From Bradyrhizobium sp. Ash2021 (GTDB lineage: Bacteria > Pseudomonadota > Alphaproteobacteria > Rhizobiales > Xanthobacteraceae), in assembly GCF_031202265.1 (NCBI RefSeq), contig NZ_CP100604.1, forward strand, positions 1,364,001-1,428,000: a stretch of 64,000 nucleotides of DNA, read 5' to 3'. Below are positions 18,659 to 27,794 of this stretch, piece after piece; within the stretch, counting starts at the first letter, position 1; each line of letters starts with the position of its first letter. A model generated the notes under the pieces. It searched no databases, was not told the DNA's origin, and saw only the letters and a program-made list of their open reading frames with translations. The position numbers and the translations under genes are program-made.

Positions 18659-20005
18659 TCAATGCGCCGAGCCCTGGATGGCCCAGACGAAATCCGTCTT
18701 CACCTGATCCGAAAACAGCGTCGGGTCGGCCATATCCACCCAGCCGTTCGGGATGTACGTATCGGGATAGGGCGCTCCAGGATATGTCGCGCGGGCATGA
18801 CAGGACATGCAGTTCGAATTGATGCCGTCGGCCTGCGCGGTTTCGAGGAATGGATTGTAACAGACGACCGATTTGCCCTTGGGATCGGTCGGCGGGAACA
18901 CGATCGAATCCGAGATGCACATCGCATAGCTGCGCCACGGCCCCTTGATCCGGTCCGGGCCCAGCATGCCATCGACGCTTCCGGGAATGTTGCCGGGCGG
19001 GTTCTGGCCGTTCTGCCACCAGAAGGTCTGCCAGGTCCAGTTCGCGATTTCCTTGGTCGTGATGTGCATGGCCAGCAGGATTTGGTAATCGCCGCTCGCG
19101 AGGCTTGAAGCCCCGCTGAGGCTGAGCGTCGCGTTGATCCTACTCGCCGTATCCTCATCCACCTTGATCGCATAAAAGCTCGTCAGCGGGACGATCTGGG
19201 CCGTCACCGTTTTGCCGTTGCAATCGATCTGCGTCGTGCCGGACCGGGAGTTGCTGGGATCGACGGCGACGCATTGATTCCAGGTGTCGGGGGTCGGCTG
19301 GCTGGGGCTGGAACTGTTCTGCGGGCCGGCCCAAAGCGGTATCGCCGAAAGCTGATCGGCTTTCGCCGGCACGAACACCATCTTGAGATCGGTCGCGGCC
19401 GCGGGAAAGTCGACGATCTTCCGGTTCGCGACCGGCGTTGCGTTCTGGTTGAAATACGCGTTCAACCGATCGAGGTCGGAACTCTTGGTGTAGTTCGTGT
19501 CGGGCCCGCCCGGGTTCGCCGTCGGATGGGATACCGCCACGAAATTTGCCGAGTCGGGACTGAGCTTGACGAAGGCGAGCAGTCGGCTCTTCGCCGCGCT
19601 CGGCGCGATCTGCATCGACAAAAGGTTGCCGGATCGCACGGTGCGGTGGCTGAGTTGGCGGGGTATTGCGAACGGGCGCAGGCTTCTCGCTTGACGCGCC
19701 ACCGACGCCGTCAGCGCCGGGCCGGAAAACGCTTCCTGCTCGGAGAGCCAGGTTTCCCAGATCGGGAGTTTTTGCCCCTGAAAGGATTGCGTCGAGTCGG
19801 CGGTCACGCCCGACCAGAGGATCCAGGCGTGCTTGCGCAGCGCCGCCGTATCATTGGCCGCCACCTGTTTGTCCAGTTCCGCACTGGGCAGCGGAAATTC
19901 GCTCGGGGGGAGCGCAATCGGCTCTGGCGTAATGGTCTGCGCGAGCGCGGCGCGGTTGAACGAAAATACCAAGACGATGAGCACAAGAAAAAATCTGGCA
20001 ATCAT
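18659..20005 (-). CDS. Secreted monoheme c-type cytochrome-like protein, function unknown
   Basis: 448 residues with a clear signal peptide (MIARFFLVLIVLVFSFNRAALAQ). A single covalent heme motif, CMSCH, lies near residue 403 (INSNCMSCHARATYPG). The large N-terminal part has no recognisable domain. It is rich in Trp-containing motifs such as WTWQTFWWQNG and ends VWAIQGSAH. It should be periplasmic and may receive electrons or act as a heme-dependent oxidoreductase; no partner redox gene is adjacent. Start ATG 20005 has GAGGAG upstream; the longer frame to 20113 lacks one. Confidence 0.7.
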   Translation of the reverse strand: MIARFFLVLIVLVFSFNRAALAQTITPEPIALPPSEFPLPSAELDKQVAANDTAALRKHAWILWSGVTADSTQSFQGQKLPIWETWLSEQEAFSGPALTASVARQARSLRPFAIPRQLSHRTVRSGNLLSMQIAPSAAKSRLLAFVKLSPDSANFVAVSHPTANPGGPDTNYTKSSDLDRLNAYFNQNATPVANRKIVDFPAAATDLKMVFVPAKADQLSAIPLWAGPQNSSSPSQPTPDTWNQCVAVDPSNSRSGTTQIDCNGKTVTAQIVPLTSFYAIKVDEDTASRINATLSLSGASSLASGDYQILLAMHITTKEIANWTWQTFWWQNGQNPPGNIPGSVDGMLGPDRIKGPWRSYAMCISDSIVFPPTDPKGKSVVCYNPFLETAQADGINSNCMSCHARATYPGAPYPDTYIPNGWVDMADPTLFSDQVKTDFVWAIQGSAH

Positions 20006-20091
20006 TTCGATCACTCCTCGATGAACTTCCACCCACCTCAATTCAGTCCGCGGCAGCAATTTCGTCCCTGTCGCAGAGTGTTCGCACAAAA

Positions 20092-20114
20092 ATTGTATTG
20101 TCAATCTGTACAAT
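20092..20114. promoter_or_regulatory. Inverted repeat ATTGTA-N11-TACAAT in an AT-rich divergent gap
   Basis: The 281-bp gap between the cytochrome-like gene and the next plus-strand gene becomes AT-rich here and holds this 6-bp inverted repeat plus further ATTGT/ACAAT half sites. It could be an operator for either gene. Evidence is symmetry and position only. Confidence 0.35.
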
Positions 20115-20286
20115 CACAATGCGACAAATTGGCATTCAAAATTTCCGGTGTTGTGCGAGCGGTGGCAGGGAACACGGCTCGTATCGCCGCAATACGCTTT
20201 CCATCCCGGCTGAACGGCCCTGCCGGCGATTCGGCGGCAGGAACATCGAATGGAGTTGGACGTTGCCCGCTCGAAGGAGCCGAACC

Positions 20287-20889
20287 ATGCGCACATCGAC
20301 AGCTTATTTGGCGGGAGCGGGAACCGTGATCGCGGCCATCGTTGCCGGCCTCGGCGGCGGCCTGCTGATGGCCAACATCGTCAACCCGCATCCGTCCAGG
20401 AATGGCACCGAGATGAGCAGGCTGGAGCAACGGATGTCGGCGCGGCCGATACCTGTGATCGCAGCGCCCTCGGAGCCGGTGTCGTATCTCGCTGCGACGC
20501 AGGCGGCGGCAACGAATCCCGTCGTCGTCGCGGCGCCCGCCGAGAACCAGCTGCAGCCAACTCCGCGGCAGACAGAACCGGCGAACACTTCTCAGGCCGC
20601 GGTGCAGCCGGCCGAACCGGTCGCACAAGCTGCACGTGCACCGGCCGCTTCAGCCGAAGACTCATCTGCAAAGGTCCGCGACGTCGACATGAAGCGGGCC
20701 GGCGCAGAGAAACGCAGCGCCGACCGCCGCCAGCAATGGGCCGAGAAGCGCCGGTACCAGCAGCGGCAGGAGCGGGAGCTGCGTGACGTCGAGCAGAAGG
20801 TCAGGGAGCAAACCGAGCCCGCGCAAGCTTTCGCGGCCGAGCCGGTAAAGCTCGATATACCCAGGATCAGATTGTTCGATGCGGAGTGA
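20287..20889 (+). CDS. Membrane-anchored protein with charged coiled-coil C-terminus, function unknown
   Basis: 200 residues. A single membrane segment lies near residues 7-30 (AGAGTVIAAIVAGLGGGLLM). An Ala/Pro/Gln-rich linker follows. Residues about 130-180 form a highly charged Arg/Glu/Gln helix (KRSADRRQQWAEKRRYQQ, RQERELRDVEQKVREQ). GAAGGAGCC precedes the ATG at 20287. No family recognised. Confidence 0.65.
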   Translation: MRTSTAYLAGAGTVIAAIVAGLGGGLLMANIVNPHPSRNGTEMSRLEQRMSARPIPVIAAPSEPVSYLAATQAAATNPVVVAAPAENQLQPTPRQTEPANTSQAAVQPAEPVAQAARAPAASAEDSSAKVRDVDMKRAGAEKRSADRRQQWAEKRRYQQRQERELRDVEQKVREQTEPAQAFAAEPVKLDIPRIRLFDAE

Positions 20890-21072
20890 ATGACGGCTGG
20901 CCGGGTTGATCGGAGAATTCGTCGCACATCCCGGCGGCGCATCGTGACCGCCTCGCCGCCGCCGCGGCAAAGCCTGCGCGTCTCCGGACGGTCACACTTG
21001 ATGAGTCTTGGAAAGACCGCCCCTTCCTGATCTTATCGGGAACTCACGAACACCCCTGACGAGAGGGCTCCG

Positions 21073-22530
21073 ATGAGCACGCGACGCGAACACGATCTTC
21101 TGGGCGACCGGGATGTACCGGCAGACGCTTACTACGGCGTCCACACGCTCCGCGCGGTGGAGAATTTTCCGATCAGCAGCACCCCTATCTCGATCTATCC
21201 GGATCTCGTCACGGCGCTGGCCTCGATCAAGCTGGCGGCGGCGAAGAGCAACCGGGAGCTTGGGCTACTGGATGCCAAGCTGGCCGATGCCATCGTCGCC
21301 GCTGCCGAGGAAGTGCGAGCCGGAAAATGGCACGAGCAATTCGTGGTCGATGTCATCCAGGGCGGCGCCGGCACCTCGACCAATATGAACGCCAACGAGG
21401 TGATTGCGAACCGCGCGCTGGAGCTATTGGGCCGGCCGAAGGGCGATTACAAGTTTCTGCACCCCAACGAGCACGTCAATATGAGCCAGAGCACCAACGA
21501 CGTCTATCCGACCGCGCTCAAGATCGCGGGCTATGCCGGCATCATGCGCCTGGTCGAAGCCATGGCGGTGCTGCGCGAGGCCTTCGAACACAAGTCCGAT
21601 GAGTTCAGGGACATCATCAAGATGGGCCGCACCCAGTTGCAGGACGCGGTGCCGATGACGCTGGGACAGGAGTTCTCGACCTACGCGGTGATGCTGGGCG
21701 AGGACGAGCAGCGGCTGAAGGAGGCGGTGCTCCTGATTTGTGAAATCAACATGGGGGCCACCGCGATCGGCACCGGCATCAACTCGCACCCGGACTATGC
21801 CGGGCTGGTGTGCCGGCATTTGCGCTCGGTCACCGGCATTCCGGTGGTGACTGCGACGAACCTGATCGAGGCGACCCAGGACTGCGGCGCGTTCGTGCAG
21901 CTCTCCGGCGTGCTCAAGCGCGTGGCGGTGAAACTGTCGAAGACCTGCAACGATCTGCGGCTGCTGTCGTCCGGCCCGCGCGTCGGCCTGGGCGAGATCA
22001 ACTTGCCGCCAATGCAGGCCGGCTCCAGCATCATGCCGGGCAAGGTCAATCCTGTGATACCCGAGGTCGTCAACCAGATCGCCTTCGAGGTGATCGGCAA
22101 CGACGTCACCGTGAGCTTTGCCGCCGAGGCCGGCCAGTTGCAGCTCAACGCCTTCGAGCCGATCATCGCCCACAGCCTGTTCAAGAGCGTCAATCATCTG
22201 CGCGCCGGCTGCCTGACCCTGGCGACGAAATGCGTCAGCGGCATCACCGCCAACCGCGAGCATCTGCGCCGCGGCGTCGAAAACTCGATCGGCATCGTGA
22301 CCGCGCTCAACCCCTATATCGGCTACGCCAACGCCACCGAGATTGCCCAGCAAGCGCTGGTCACGGGCGCCAGCGTCTACGACCTGGTGCTGGAAAAGAA
22401 GCTTCTGACGCGCGAGCAGCTCGACCAGATCCTGCAGCCGGAGGTGCTGACGCAGCCGCGGGCGTTCGCGGTGACGTCGGTGGCGGGGCAGCCGCAGGTA
22501 GAGATGGTGGCGCCCAAGGAGATCGGGTGA
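21073..22530 (+). CDS. aspA: Aspartate ammonia-lyase
   Basis: 485 residues; interconverts L-aspartate and fumarate plus ammonia. The fumarase/aspartase signature SSIMPGKVNPVIPE runs from residue 318. The aspartase-type active-site segments GTSTNMNANEVIANRA and HVNMSQSTNDVYPTA are present. Start is MSTRREHDLLGDRDVPADAYYGVHT with GAGAGG upstream. Length is slightly above the usual 470, from a C-terminal tail. An IS element lies 57 bp downstream and leaves the gene intact. Confidence 0.93.
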   Translation: MSTRREHDLLGDRDVPADAYYGVHTLRAVENFPISSTPISIYPDLVTALASIKLAAAKSNRELGLLDAKLADAIVAAAEEVRAGKWHEQFVVDVIQGGAGTSTNMNANEVIANRALELLGRPKGDYKFLHPNEHVNMSQSTNDVYPTALKIAGYAGIMRLVEAMAVLREAFEHKSDEFRDIIKMGRTQLQDAVPMTLGQEFSTYAVMLGEDEQRLKEAVLLICEINMGATAIGTGINSHPDYAGLVCRHLRSVTGIPVVTATNLIEATQDCGAFVQLSGVLKRVAVKLSKTCNDLRLLSSGPRVGLGEINLPPMQAGSSIMPGKVNPVIPEVVNQIAFEVIGNDVTVSFAAEAGQLQLNAFEPIIAHSLFKSVNHLRAGCLTLATKCVSGITANREHLRRGVENSIGIVTALNPYIGYANATEIAQQALVTGASVYDLVLEKKLLTREQLDQILQPEVLTQPRAFAVTSVAGQPQVEMVAPKEIG

Positions 22531-22651
22531 GACGGTTCGCTGTTATGTCGGTCGTCATGCACTCCAGACGACACGGGCGAGAACCTGTGACCTTGCCCCT
22601 CGGGCTTAATCCAGTTTGAAGTTCGCTCTGGCCCAAGACGAGGACCAGAGC

Positions 22652-22918
22652 ATGAAGCGCAATCGATTTACAGAAGAACAGATCATCGGGATTTTGAAGG
22701 AGCACGAGGCCGGGGTCCCGGTCGCCGATCTCTGCCGCAAGCATGGCGTCAGCGACGCCAGCATCTACAAATGGAAGGCCAAATTCGGAGGGCTGGACGT
22801 CTCTGAGGCCAAGCGGCTGCGGTCGCTGGAGGACGAGAACGCGAAGCTGAAGCGGCTTCTGGCTGACGCCATGCTGGATAATGTGGCGCTGAAGGATCTC
22901 CTGGGAAAGAAATGGTGA
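22652..22918 (+). CDS. IS3-family transposase OrfA (helix-turn-helix protein)
   Basis: 88 residues, [21 protein letters not shown] onward, with the DNA-binding helix-turn-helix around [17 protein letters not shown] and a leucine-rich C-terminal helix ([25 protein letters not shown]). It binds the IS ends. The stop TGA at 22916-22918 lies inside orfB, which is in the -1 frame; the slippery run GGAAAGAAA just before it suggests programmed frameshifting to an OrfAB fusion. Confidence 0.9.
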   Translation: MKRNRFTEEQIIGILKEHEAGVPVADLCRKHGVSDASIYKWKAKFGGLDVSEAKRLRSLEDENAKLKRLLADAMLDNVALKDLLGKKW

Positions 22919-23841
22919 CGCCCGCGGGGAAGCGGAAAGCTGTCGCTCATCTGGTGGAAGCCCACGGGATGAGCGAACGGCGGGCGTGTAAAGCCATCGG
23001 CTGCTGCCGCATGACCATGAGATATCAGACGACCCGGGCGGATGATGCCGGCATTCGTCAGCGCATGAAGGCGATCGCCCAGGAACGCCGCCGTTTCGGC
23101 TACCGACGCCTGCATGTTCTGCTCAAGCGGGAGGGCTACGTGATCAACCACAAGAGGCTGTTCCGGCTCTATCGTGAGGAGAAGCTGGCGGTGCGCCGCC
23201 GTGGCGGCCGCAAGCGGGCCATCGGAACCAGGGCGCCGATGCTGGTTCCGATGGCGCCCAACGAACGCTGGTCGCTCGACTTCGTGTCGGATCAACTCAC
23301 CGACTGCCGCCGCTTCCGCATCCTGACCATCGTCGATGACTGCACCCGAGAAAGCCTGGCGCTGGTGGCCGACACCTCGCTCTCCGGGGTCCGCGTGGCG
23401 CGGGAACTGGATCGGCTGATGATCGAGCGCGGCAAGCCGAAGATGATCGTCAGCGACAATGGCAGCGAGCTTACCAGTAACGCCATCCTCACATGGGCGG
23501 ACCAAGCCCGCGTCGAATGGCATTACATCGCGCCGGGCAAACCCATGCAGAACGCCTTCATCGAGAGCTTTAACGGCCGGCTACGGGATGAATTGTTAAA
23601 CGAAACGCTGTTCTCTTCGCTGGCGCAGGCTCGCGTTGCCCTTGGATGCTGGCGCGCCGACTACAACGGCTCACGCCCCCATTCTCAGCTCGGATGGAAG
23701 ACACCTTCCGAGTACGCCTTCACCTGCAATCCGCGCCGGGATCTGGCGCTGCGCTATGCCGATGGCTCCGCGCCAGCTCCCGTCGCTACCACCGTCCAAC
23801 CGGGCAACCCAAACGCCACGAGCGAACTCGGGATTGGATAA
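22912..23841 (+). CDS. IS3-family transposase OrfB (DDE integrase core)
   Basis: 309 residues with the full DDE triad: first Asp in RWSLDFVSD, second in [11 protein letters not shown], and Glu in [18 protein letters not shown]. The HTH_21 N-terminal part ([17 protein letters not shown]) precedes the rve core. It overlaps orfA by 7 bp. The ATG at 22912 allows independent translation, but the active transposase is normally the OrfAB frameshift product. Confidence 0.92.
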   Translation: MVTPAGKRKAVAHLVEAHGMSERRACKAIGCCRMTMRYQTTRADDAGIRQRMKAIAQERRRFGYRRLHVLLKREGYVINHKRLFRLYREEKLAVRRRGGRKRAIGTRAPMLVPMAPNERWSLDFVSDQLTDCRRFRILTIVDDCTRESLALVADTSLSGVRVARELDRLMIERGKPKMIVSDNGSELTSNAILTWADQARVEWHYIAPGKPMQNAFIESFNGRLRDELLNETLFSSLAQARVALGCWRADYNGSRPHSQLGWKTPSEYAFTCNPRRDLALRYADGSAPAPVATTVQPGNPNATSELGIG

Positions 23842-23905
23842 AACTTGGGGGCAAGGTCACCTGCCCCCGTTTCAAGTGCGGGGCAGGCTTTCGCGTGAAA
23901 ACGCT

Positions 23906-25377
23906 CTAGTTTGCACCCAGCTTGTAGTTCAAGCCGGCGCGGAAGATGTCGTCCCGGAACGAAGATTTGACCGAGAACGAGTTATAGAAAATGTCAGTGA
24001 CCGCAAGCGAGTTGGTGGTGCTGCCGAGATCGAGATGAAGATATTCGGCTTTGACGGTCCAGTTGCCGACAAGCCGGGCTTCGATGCCGCCACCGCCGAC
24101 CCAGCCGCTGCGGGTCTGCTTCGAATGCAGGGTGAAAATGTCGCTGGATACCAACGTGCTGGTCTGTTCGATCTCGCCCCAGGCGCCGCCGCCAGTCACG
24201 TAGAACAGATAACCGTCGTTGGCCCAGCCGAGGCGGGCTCGCGCGGTTGCAAACCAGTTGAGCCGCTGCGCCTCGCTATCGCCGGAGATGCAAGCCTGGC
24301 CGCAGCCGACGTCATCCTGACGGGTCCATTGCGCGTCGGCCTCGACGCCGACAACGACATGCTCGATCTGCCAGTTGAAACCGCCCTGGCCGCCAGCCAG
24401 GCCGCCCCACGGTCCGAGCTTCTGGGGGGCAAACGAGGAGACATTATTGGTGATGCCGGGTCCCGGCGGCAGCACCGCAGGATCGATGAAATTGGTTTGC
24501 TGGAACGTGGTGTTGCCGGTGCCATAGCCGCCGTTGATGCCGAGATAGAAGCCGGTCCAGCGCCACGCCGCGGCCGATGGATCGATCGGCGCGGGAGCCA
24601 CCGCCGGCGTGTTCCAGAATCCATAGTTCAGACCGACGCGGGCGATGTCGTCGGTGACGCGGGTCTTGGCCAAACTCATGACATCAAAGCTGACGCCGGC
24701 GACGGGTCCTCCGACGATGTGGCTCGTCGTGGTCGTGCCGTTGAAGTCGAGATGCAAATACTCGACCTTGGCGCTCCAATTGCCCCACAGCCGCGCCTCG
24801 ATGCCGCCGCCCAGCGCCCAGCCGGTGAGCACATTGTTCACGGCGACTTCGCCGCGCGCCTCATCGATCTGGCCCATCGCCGTCTCGCGCACCCCGGCCC
24901 ACGCCGCGCCGCCCGTGGCATAGATCAGGTAGCCCTCGTTGGCCAAGCCCACCCGGCCGCGCGCGGTCGCGAACCAATTGAGCTCATGGCGCATCGAAAA
25001 GGCCCCGACCTCGCCGTTGAAGTTGAGAACACATTCGAGGCCGCCGCAGCCGGTATCCCGCTGACCGGTCCACTGTCCGTCGGCTTCGACGCCCAGCACC
25101 ACATGACCCAACTGCCAGTTGTAGCCGAGCTAACCGCCGGCCACGGCCCCGCGCGGCAGAACATGGCCGACGCCCGGGAGCTGGGCAGCGCCGACAAAAT
25201 TCTCGTCGAAGTATCGTTGCCAAAACTGTACCCGGCGTTGACGCCGGCGTAGAAGCCGCTCCAGCTCCAGGGAGGCACAGGATGCGCCTTGAAGAACGCC
25301 TTGACCGGAAGATCGGCGGCGTTAGCTCCGATCGCCGTCGCCAGCAGCACCGTGCCGGCCAGAACAACCTGTTTCAT
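23906..25377 (-). pseudogene. Two-barrel outer-membrane protein (Omp25/Omp31-like), broken by frameshift and nonsense codon
   Basis: A signal peptide (MKQVVLAGTVLLATAIGANA) and the first barrel's start WSGFYAGVNAGYSFGNDTS lie in one frame (from 25377). The frame is lost near 25215-25235, and reading continues in the frame YFDENFVGAAQLPGVGH. A TAG at 25130-25132 then stands where the second barrel has Gln (AGG-stop-LGYNWQ against AGGQGGFNWQ). Downstream, 401 codons stay open and contain the rest of barrel 1 and a complete barrel 2 (WTGFYLGINGGYGTG to FRAGLNYKL). Tandem barrels in one chain are unusual for this family. Product almost certainly not made. Confidence 0.82.
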
Positions 25378-25598
25378 TCCCACTACATTCCCAGTGCTGG
25401 CGATGTCCGATCTGCCGCCAGGAAGACGCCCTCCGAATCCAAGGCCCCCGCCGTAGCATCATAGTCACAGCCGGAACGAACTGCCTGTGGCTCCATTGCA
25501 ACATTGGGTTGTTTTCTGCATCGAGCAGGCCGTCCGCCGGACGTGGCGCGCTTGCGAACAAGATGATGAAGCTCTTCCGCCGTTCGAGTACCCAAGCC

Positions 25599-26570
25599 TC
25601 ACTGCTCGCGTCGCGCCTTGTTGCGGACGTCGGAGGGTGTCGCGCCATAGCGCCGGCGGAAGGCCCGATTGAAATACGACAGGTCGCCAAAACCAGCATC
25701 GAACGCAACCGAACTCACGGTTCGGTTCGACCATCGTTGGCCGGTCAGCATCTGATGCGCCCGATGAAGCCGCTGGGCCAGCACGAATTCGGAAAACGTC
25801 GTCGCATCGCTCTCGAGCAGCATGCTGACGTAGCGCGGTGTGATGCCGTTGCGCAGCGCGACGGCATCGATCGAGAGATCGCGGTCGGCAAAATTCCTGA
25901 CAATGTCGGCCTTGATCGCCCGCAGCCGCGCGGCGGGAATGCCGCGGTGGCTTGCGATCATTTCGGCATCGCGCGTCCCACCGATCGCCAGCACCGCCAG
26001 ATCCTGCAGATGGCTGGAGATCAGGCTTTGGAGCTCCGGCGTCGCCAGCATGGCCTCGTTCTTCAACGCGCTGGCGTAATGCACCAGTAACCGCAACGCC
26101 TCGGTGTCTGCCGGAATCGGCCGCATCGCGGCAGCGTCAAGATCGGCGATCATCGGCGCGATCTTGTCGAAGGGAAGACGGAAGTTGACGAATTCGGAGG
26201 TCGAATGAATGGCGCAGCGGCTGACGTCGGTCGTGCGCGTGAGCGCGGCCATGCCGCCGCCGATTGGGATTTCGCTGTCGCGTACATGAAGAACGCTGCC
26301 GCCGGATAGTGCGACCGTCAGAATGAGGTCGTCGCTCTCGATCATCTGCGCCGTGCGCAGGCAATCCATCGCGGAACAGGTGCCGGACGCGAGGCCGAAA
26401 TCGGGCAGCACCCGGAACACCATCTCTATATTGAAGGGAACATCGGGCAGCAGATCGAATTCCATCTTCATCAGCGACCGCCCGATCAATTCGCGCGCAG
26501 CCTCGACACGATCCCGCTCCGCAAACTGATCCGTCGATAATCTGAAGAAGTTGCCCGGCGGGGAATTCAT
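25599..26570 (-). CDS. AraC-family transcriptional regulator
   Basis: 323 residues. The N-terminal 215 residues are an AraC-binding-like sensor (EMVFRVLPDFGLASGTCS, LHVRDSEIPIGGGMAALTR). The C-terminal double helix-turn-helix includes LSIDAVALRNGITPRYVSMLLE and VSSVAFDAGFGDLSYFNRAFRRRYGATPSDVR, the classic AraC signature. It resembles the AraC-binding-like group known from FeaR-type regulators. It is divergent from the outer-membrane gene at 26781, its most likely target. Start ATG 26570 (MNSPPGNFFRL); the frame extends further upstream without a better start. Confidence 0.85.
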   Translation of the reverse strand: MNSPPGNFFRLSTDQFAERDRVEAARELIGRSLMKMEFDLLPDVPFNIEMVFRVLPDFGLASGTCSAMDCLRTAQMIESDDLILTVALSGGSVLHVRDSEIPIGGGMAALTRTTDVSRCAIHSTSEFVNFRLPFDKIAPMIADLDAAAMRPIPADTEALRLLVHYASALKNEAMLATPELQSLISSHLQDLAVLAIGGTRDAEMIASHRGIPAARLRAIKADIVRNFADRDLSIDAVALRNGITPRYVSMLLESDATTFSEFVLAQRLHRAHQMLTGQRWSNRTVSSVAFDAGFGDLSYFNRAFRRRYGATPSDVRNKARREQ

Positions 26571-26780
26571 GAATCGATTCCGTTGCTGCGCCACTCTAGG
26601 CCATGCGGCATCGCGGCAACACAACAATTAAACTTCCGCCAGTTCCGTCCAGTCCTGCCGTTGTTTCCGCATGGTCCAAGACCGATTCCGCGGCGCCGAT
26701 TAGCGTAATTCCGCGAGCGCGAAAGAGTCGCGCTGGGCATGCCAACAGCGGCTGCCGTTTACAGGATTGGTCGGGGTCTC

Positions 26781-27557
26781 ATGCAAAAGCTGCTTCTGTT
26801 GGGTATTGCGCTCGTTGCCGGCATTGCAAGCGGGCCGTCGGACGCTGCCGATCTGCGGACCTCGATGTCGATGAAGGCGCCGGCCATGGCGCCCATCTAC
26901 ACCTGGACGGGCTGTTATATCGGCGCCAATGCCGGCGGCGGCGAGCACCGCGACAGCTTTACCGACGTCGATCCGAGGCTCGCCCTAAGCTCGCGTCCAA
27001 ATATTGATCTGGGGTCCGAACGTGCGACGGGCGCCATGGGCGGCGGCCAGATCGGCTGCGACTATCAGGCGGGCAATTGGGTGGTCGGCGCGCAGGGCAT
27101 GTTTGACGCCACCGACTTCAAGGGCCGCAATCACGTCGTGCCCGGCCCCAGCGACCCGCAGTTTGGTGACATCTACGATCTGAGTTCGCGCGCGTCATGG
27201 GTGGCGACCGCGACGGCGCGTGTCGGCTATGTGGCCCTGCCGCAACTGTTGGTCTACGCCAAAGGCGGCGCGGCATGGGTGCGTTCGGACCTGAATTATT
27301 CGATCACCGCAATGGGTCTTACGAACACTTACACCGGGGCGGAGACGCGCACCGGCTGGACGGCCGGTGCCGGCCTCGAATACCTGATCGCGACGAATTG
27401 GTCGGTCTTCGCCGAATACAGCCACATGGATTTTGGATCCGGCACGCTCGATACGACACTCAGCACTAATCCGTCGCCGGTGCCGGTCCGGATCGGTCAT
27501 CGGATCGATTCCGTGATGCTCGGCCTCAACTACCGGGTCGGTTCGCCGGGGCGGTGA
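26781..27557 (+). CDS. Outer-membrane beta-barrel protein (Omp25/Omp31-like)
   Basis: 258 residues. Signal peptide MQKLLLLGIALVAGIASGPSDA, then the family opening YTWTGCYIGANAGGG. Alternating strands follow with QIGCDYQAGNWVVGAQG, ATARVGYVALPQLLVYAKGGAAWV and AGLEYLIATNWSVFAEYSHMDFG, and a C-terminal strand SVMLGLNYRVG. It forms an eight-stranded barrel in the outer membrane, probably structural or immunogenic rather than a large pore. Intact, unlike the two-barrel relative upstream. Confidence 0.88.
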   Translation: MQKLLLLGIALVAGIASGPSDAADLRTSMSMKAPAMAPIYTWTGCYIGANAGGGEHRDSFTDVDPRLALSSRPNIDLGSERATGAMGGGQIGCDYQAGNWVVGAQGMFDATDFKGRNHVVPGPSDPQFGDIYDLSSRASWVATATARVGYVALPQLLVYAKGGAAWVRSDLNYSITAMGLTNTYTGAETRTGWTAGAGLEYLIATNWSVFAEYSHMDFGSGTLDTTLSTNPSPVPVRIGHRIDSVMLGLNYRVGSPGR

Positions 27558-27756
27558 CGGGCCGGCATCGCTTCCCTGCTTTGACACCGTGTAGAAGCTC
27601 GCAAGGGCGGATTAGCGTCAGCTAAATAAATTTGAGATACGCAGTGTGACGGCCTGATACGGTGTGGGACTAGGAAACCCCTTTAGTTATAGGCTTTCGG
27701 ACGTATCTCGACCTTGTCTTGTCGTCACTCAGCGTACCATAGTGTATCGCCCTTTT

Positions 27757-27773
27757 TGTTAGCCACGCTAACA
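27757..27773. promoter_or_regulatory. 17-bp palindrome TGTTAGC-CAC-GCTAACA upstream of the integrase
   Basis: Seven-base arms with a 3-bp centre, 21 bp before the integrase ATG. A weaker related site TTAGC-GTCA-GCTAA is at 27612-27625. The same half site occurs around 46.8-46.9 kb ahead of the phage replication operon. Likely a repressor operator. Confidence 0.55.
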
Positions 27774-27794
27774 GCAGCCCTGAGAGACGTCATC

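Larger units (their letters stand above)
22588..23859 (+). mobile_element. Complete IS3-family insertion sequence (IS407-like), 1272 bp
   Basis: Terminal inverted repeats begin TGACCTTGCCCC at 22588 and, on the other strand, TGACCTTGCCCC at 23859. The 4-bp direct repeat CCTG flanks both ends (22584-22587 and 23860-23863), so target duplication is intact. The element carries overlapping orfA and orfB as in the IS407 subgroup, which makes 4-bp duplications. All parts appear functional. It separates aspA from the broken porin gene. Confidence 0.92.

Noticed and set aside
23636..25252. 538-codon plus-strand frame across the broken porin
   Set aside because: Antisense of a beta-barrel gene whose motifs are clear on the minus strand; it starts inside IS orfB.
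27558..27794. Attachment site or tRNA next to the left integrase
   Set aside because: No tRNA-like fold and no visible duplicate of the tRNA-Leu 3' end; only regulatory-type palindromes are present.
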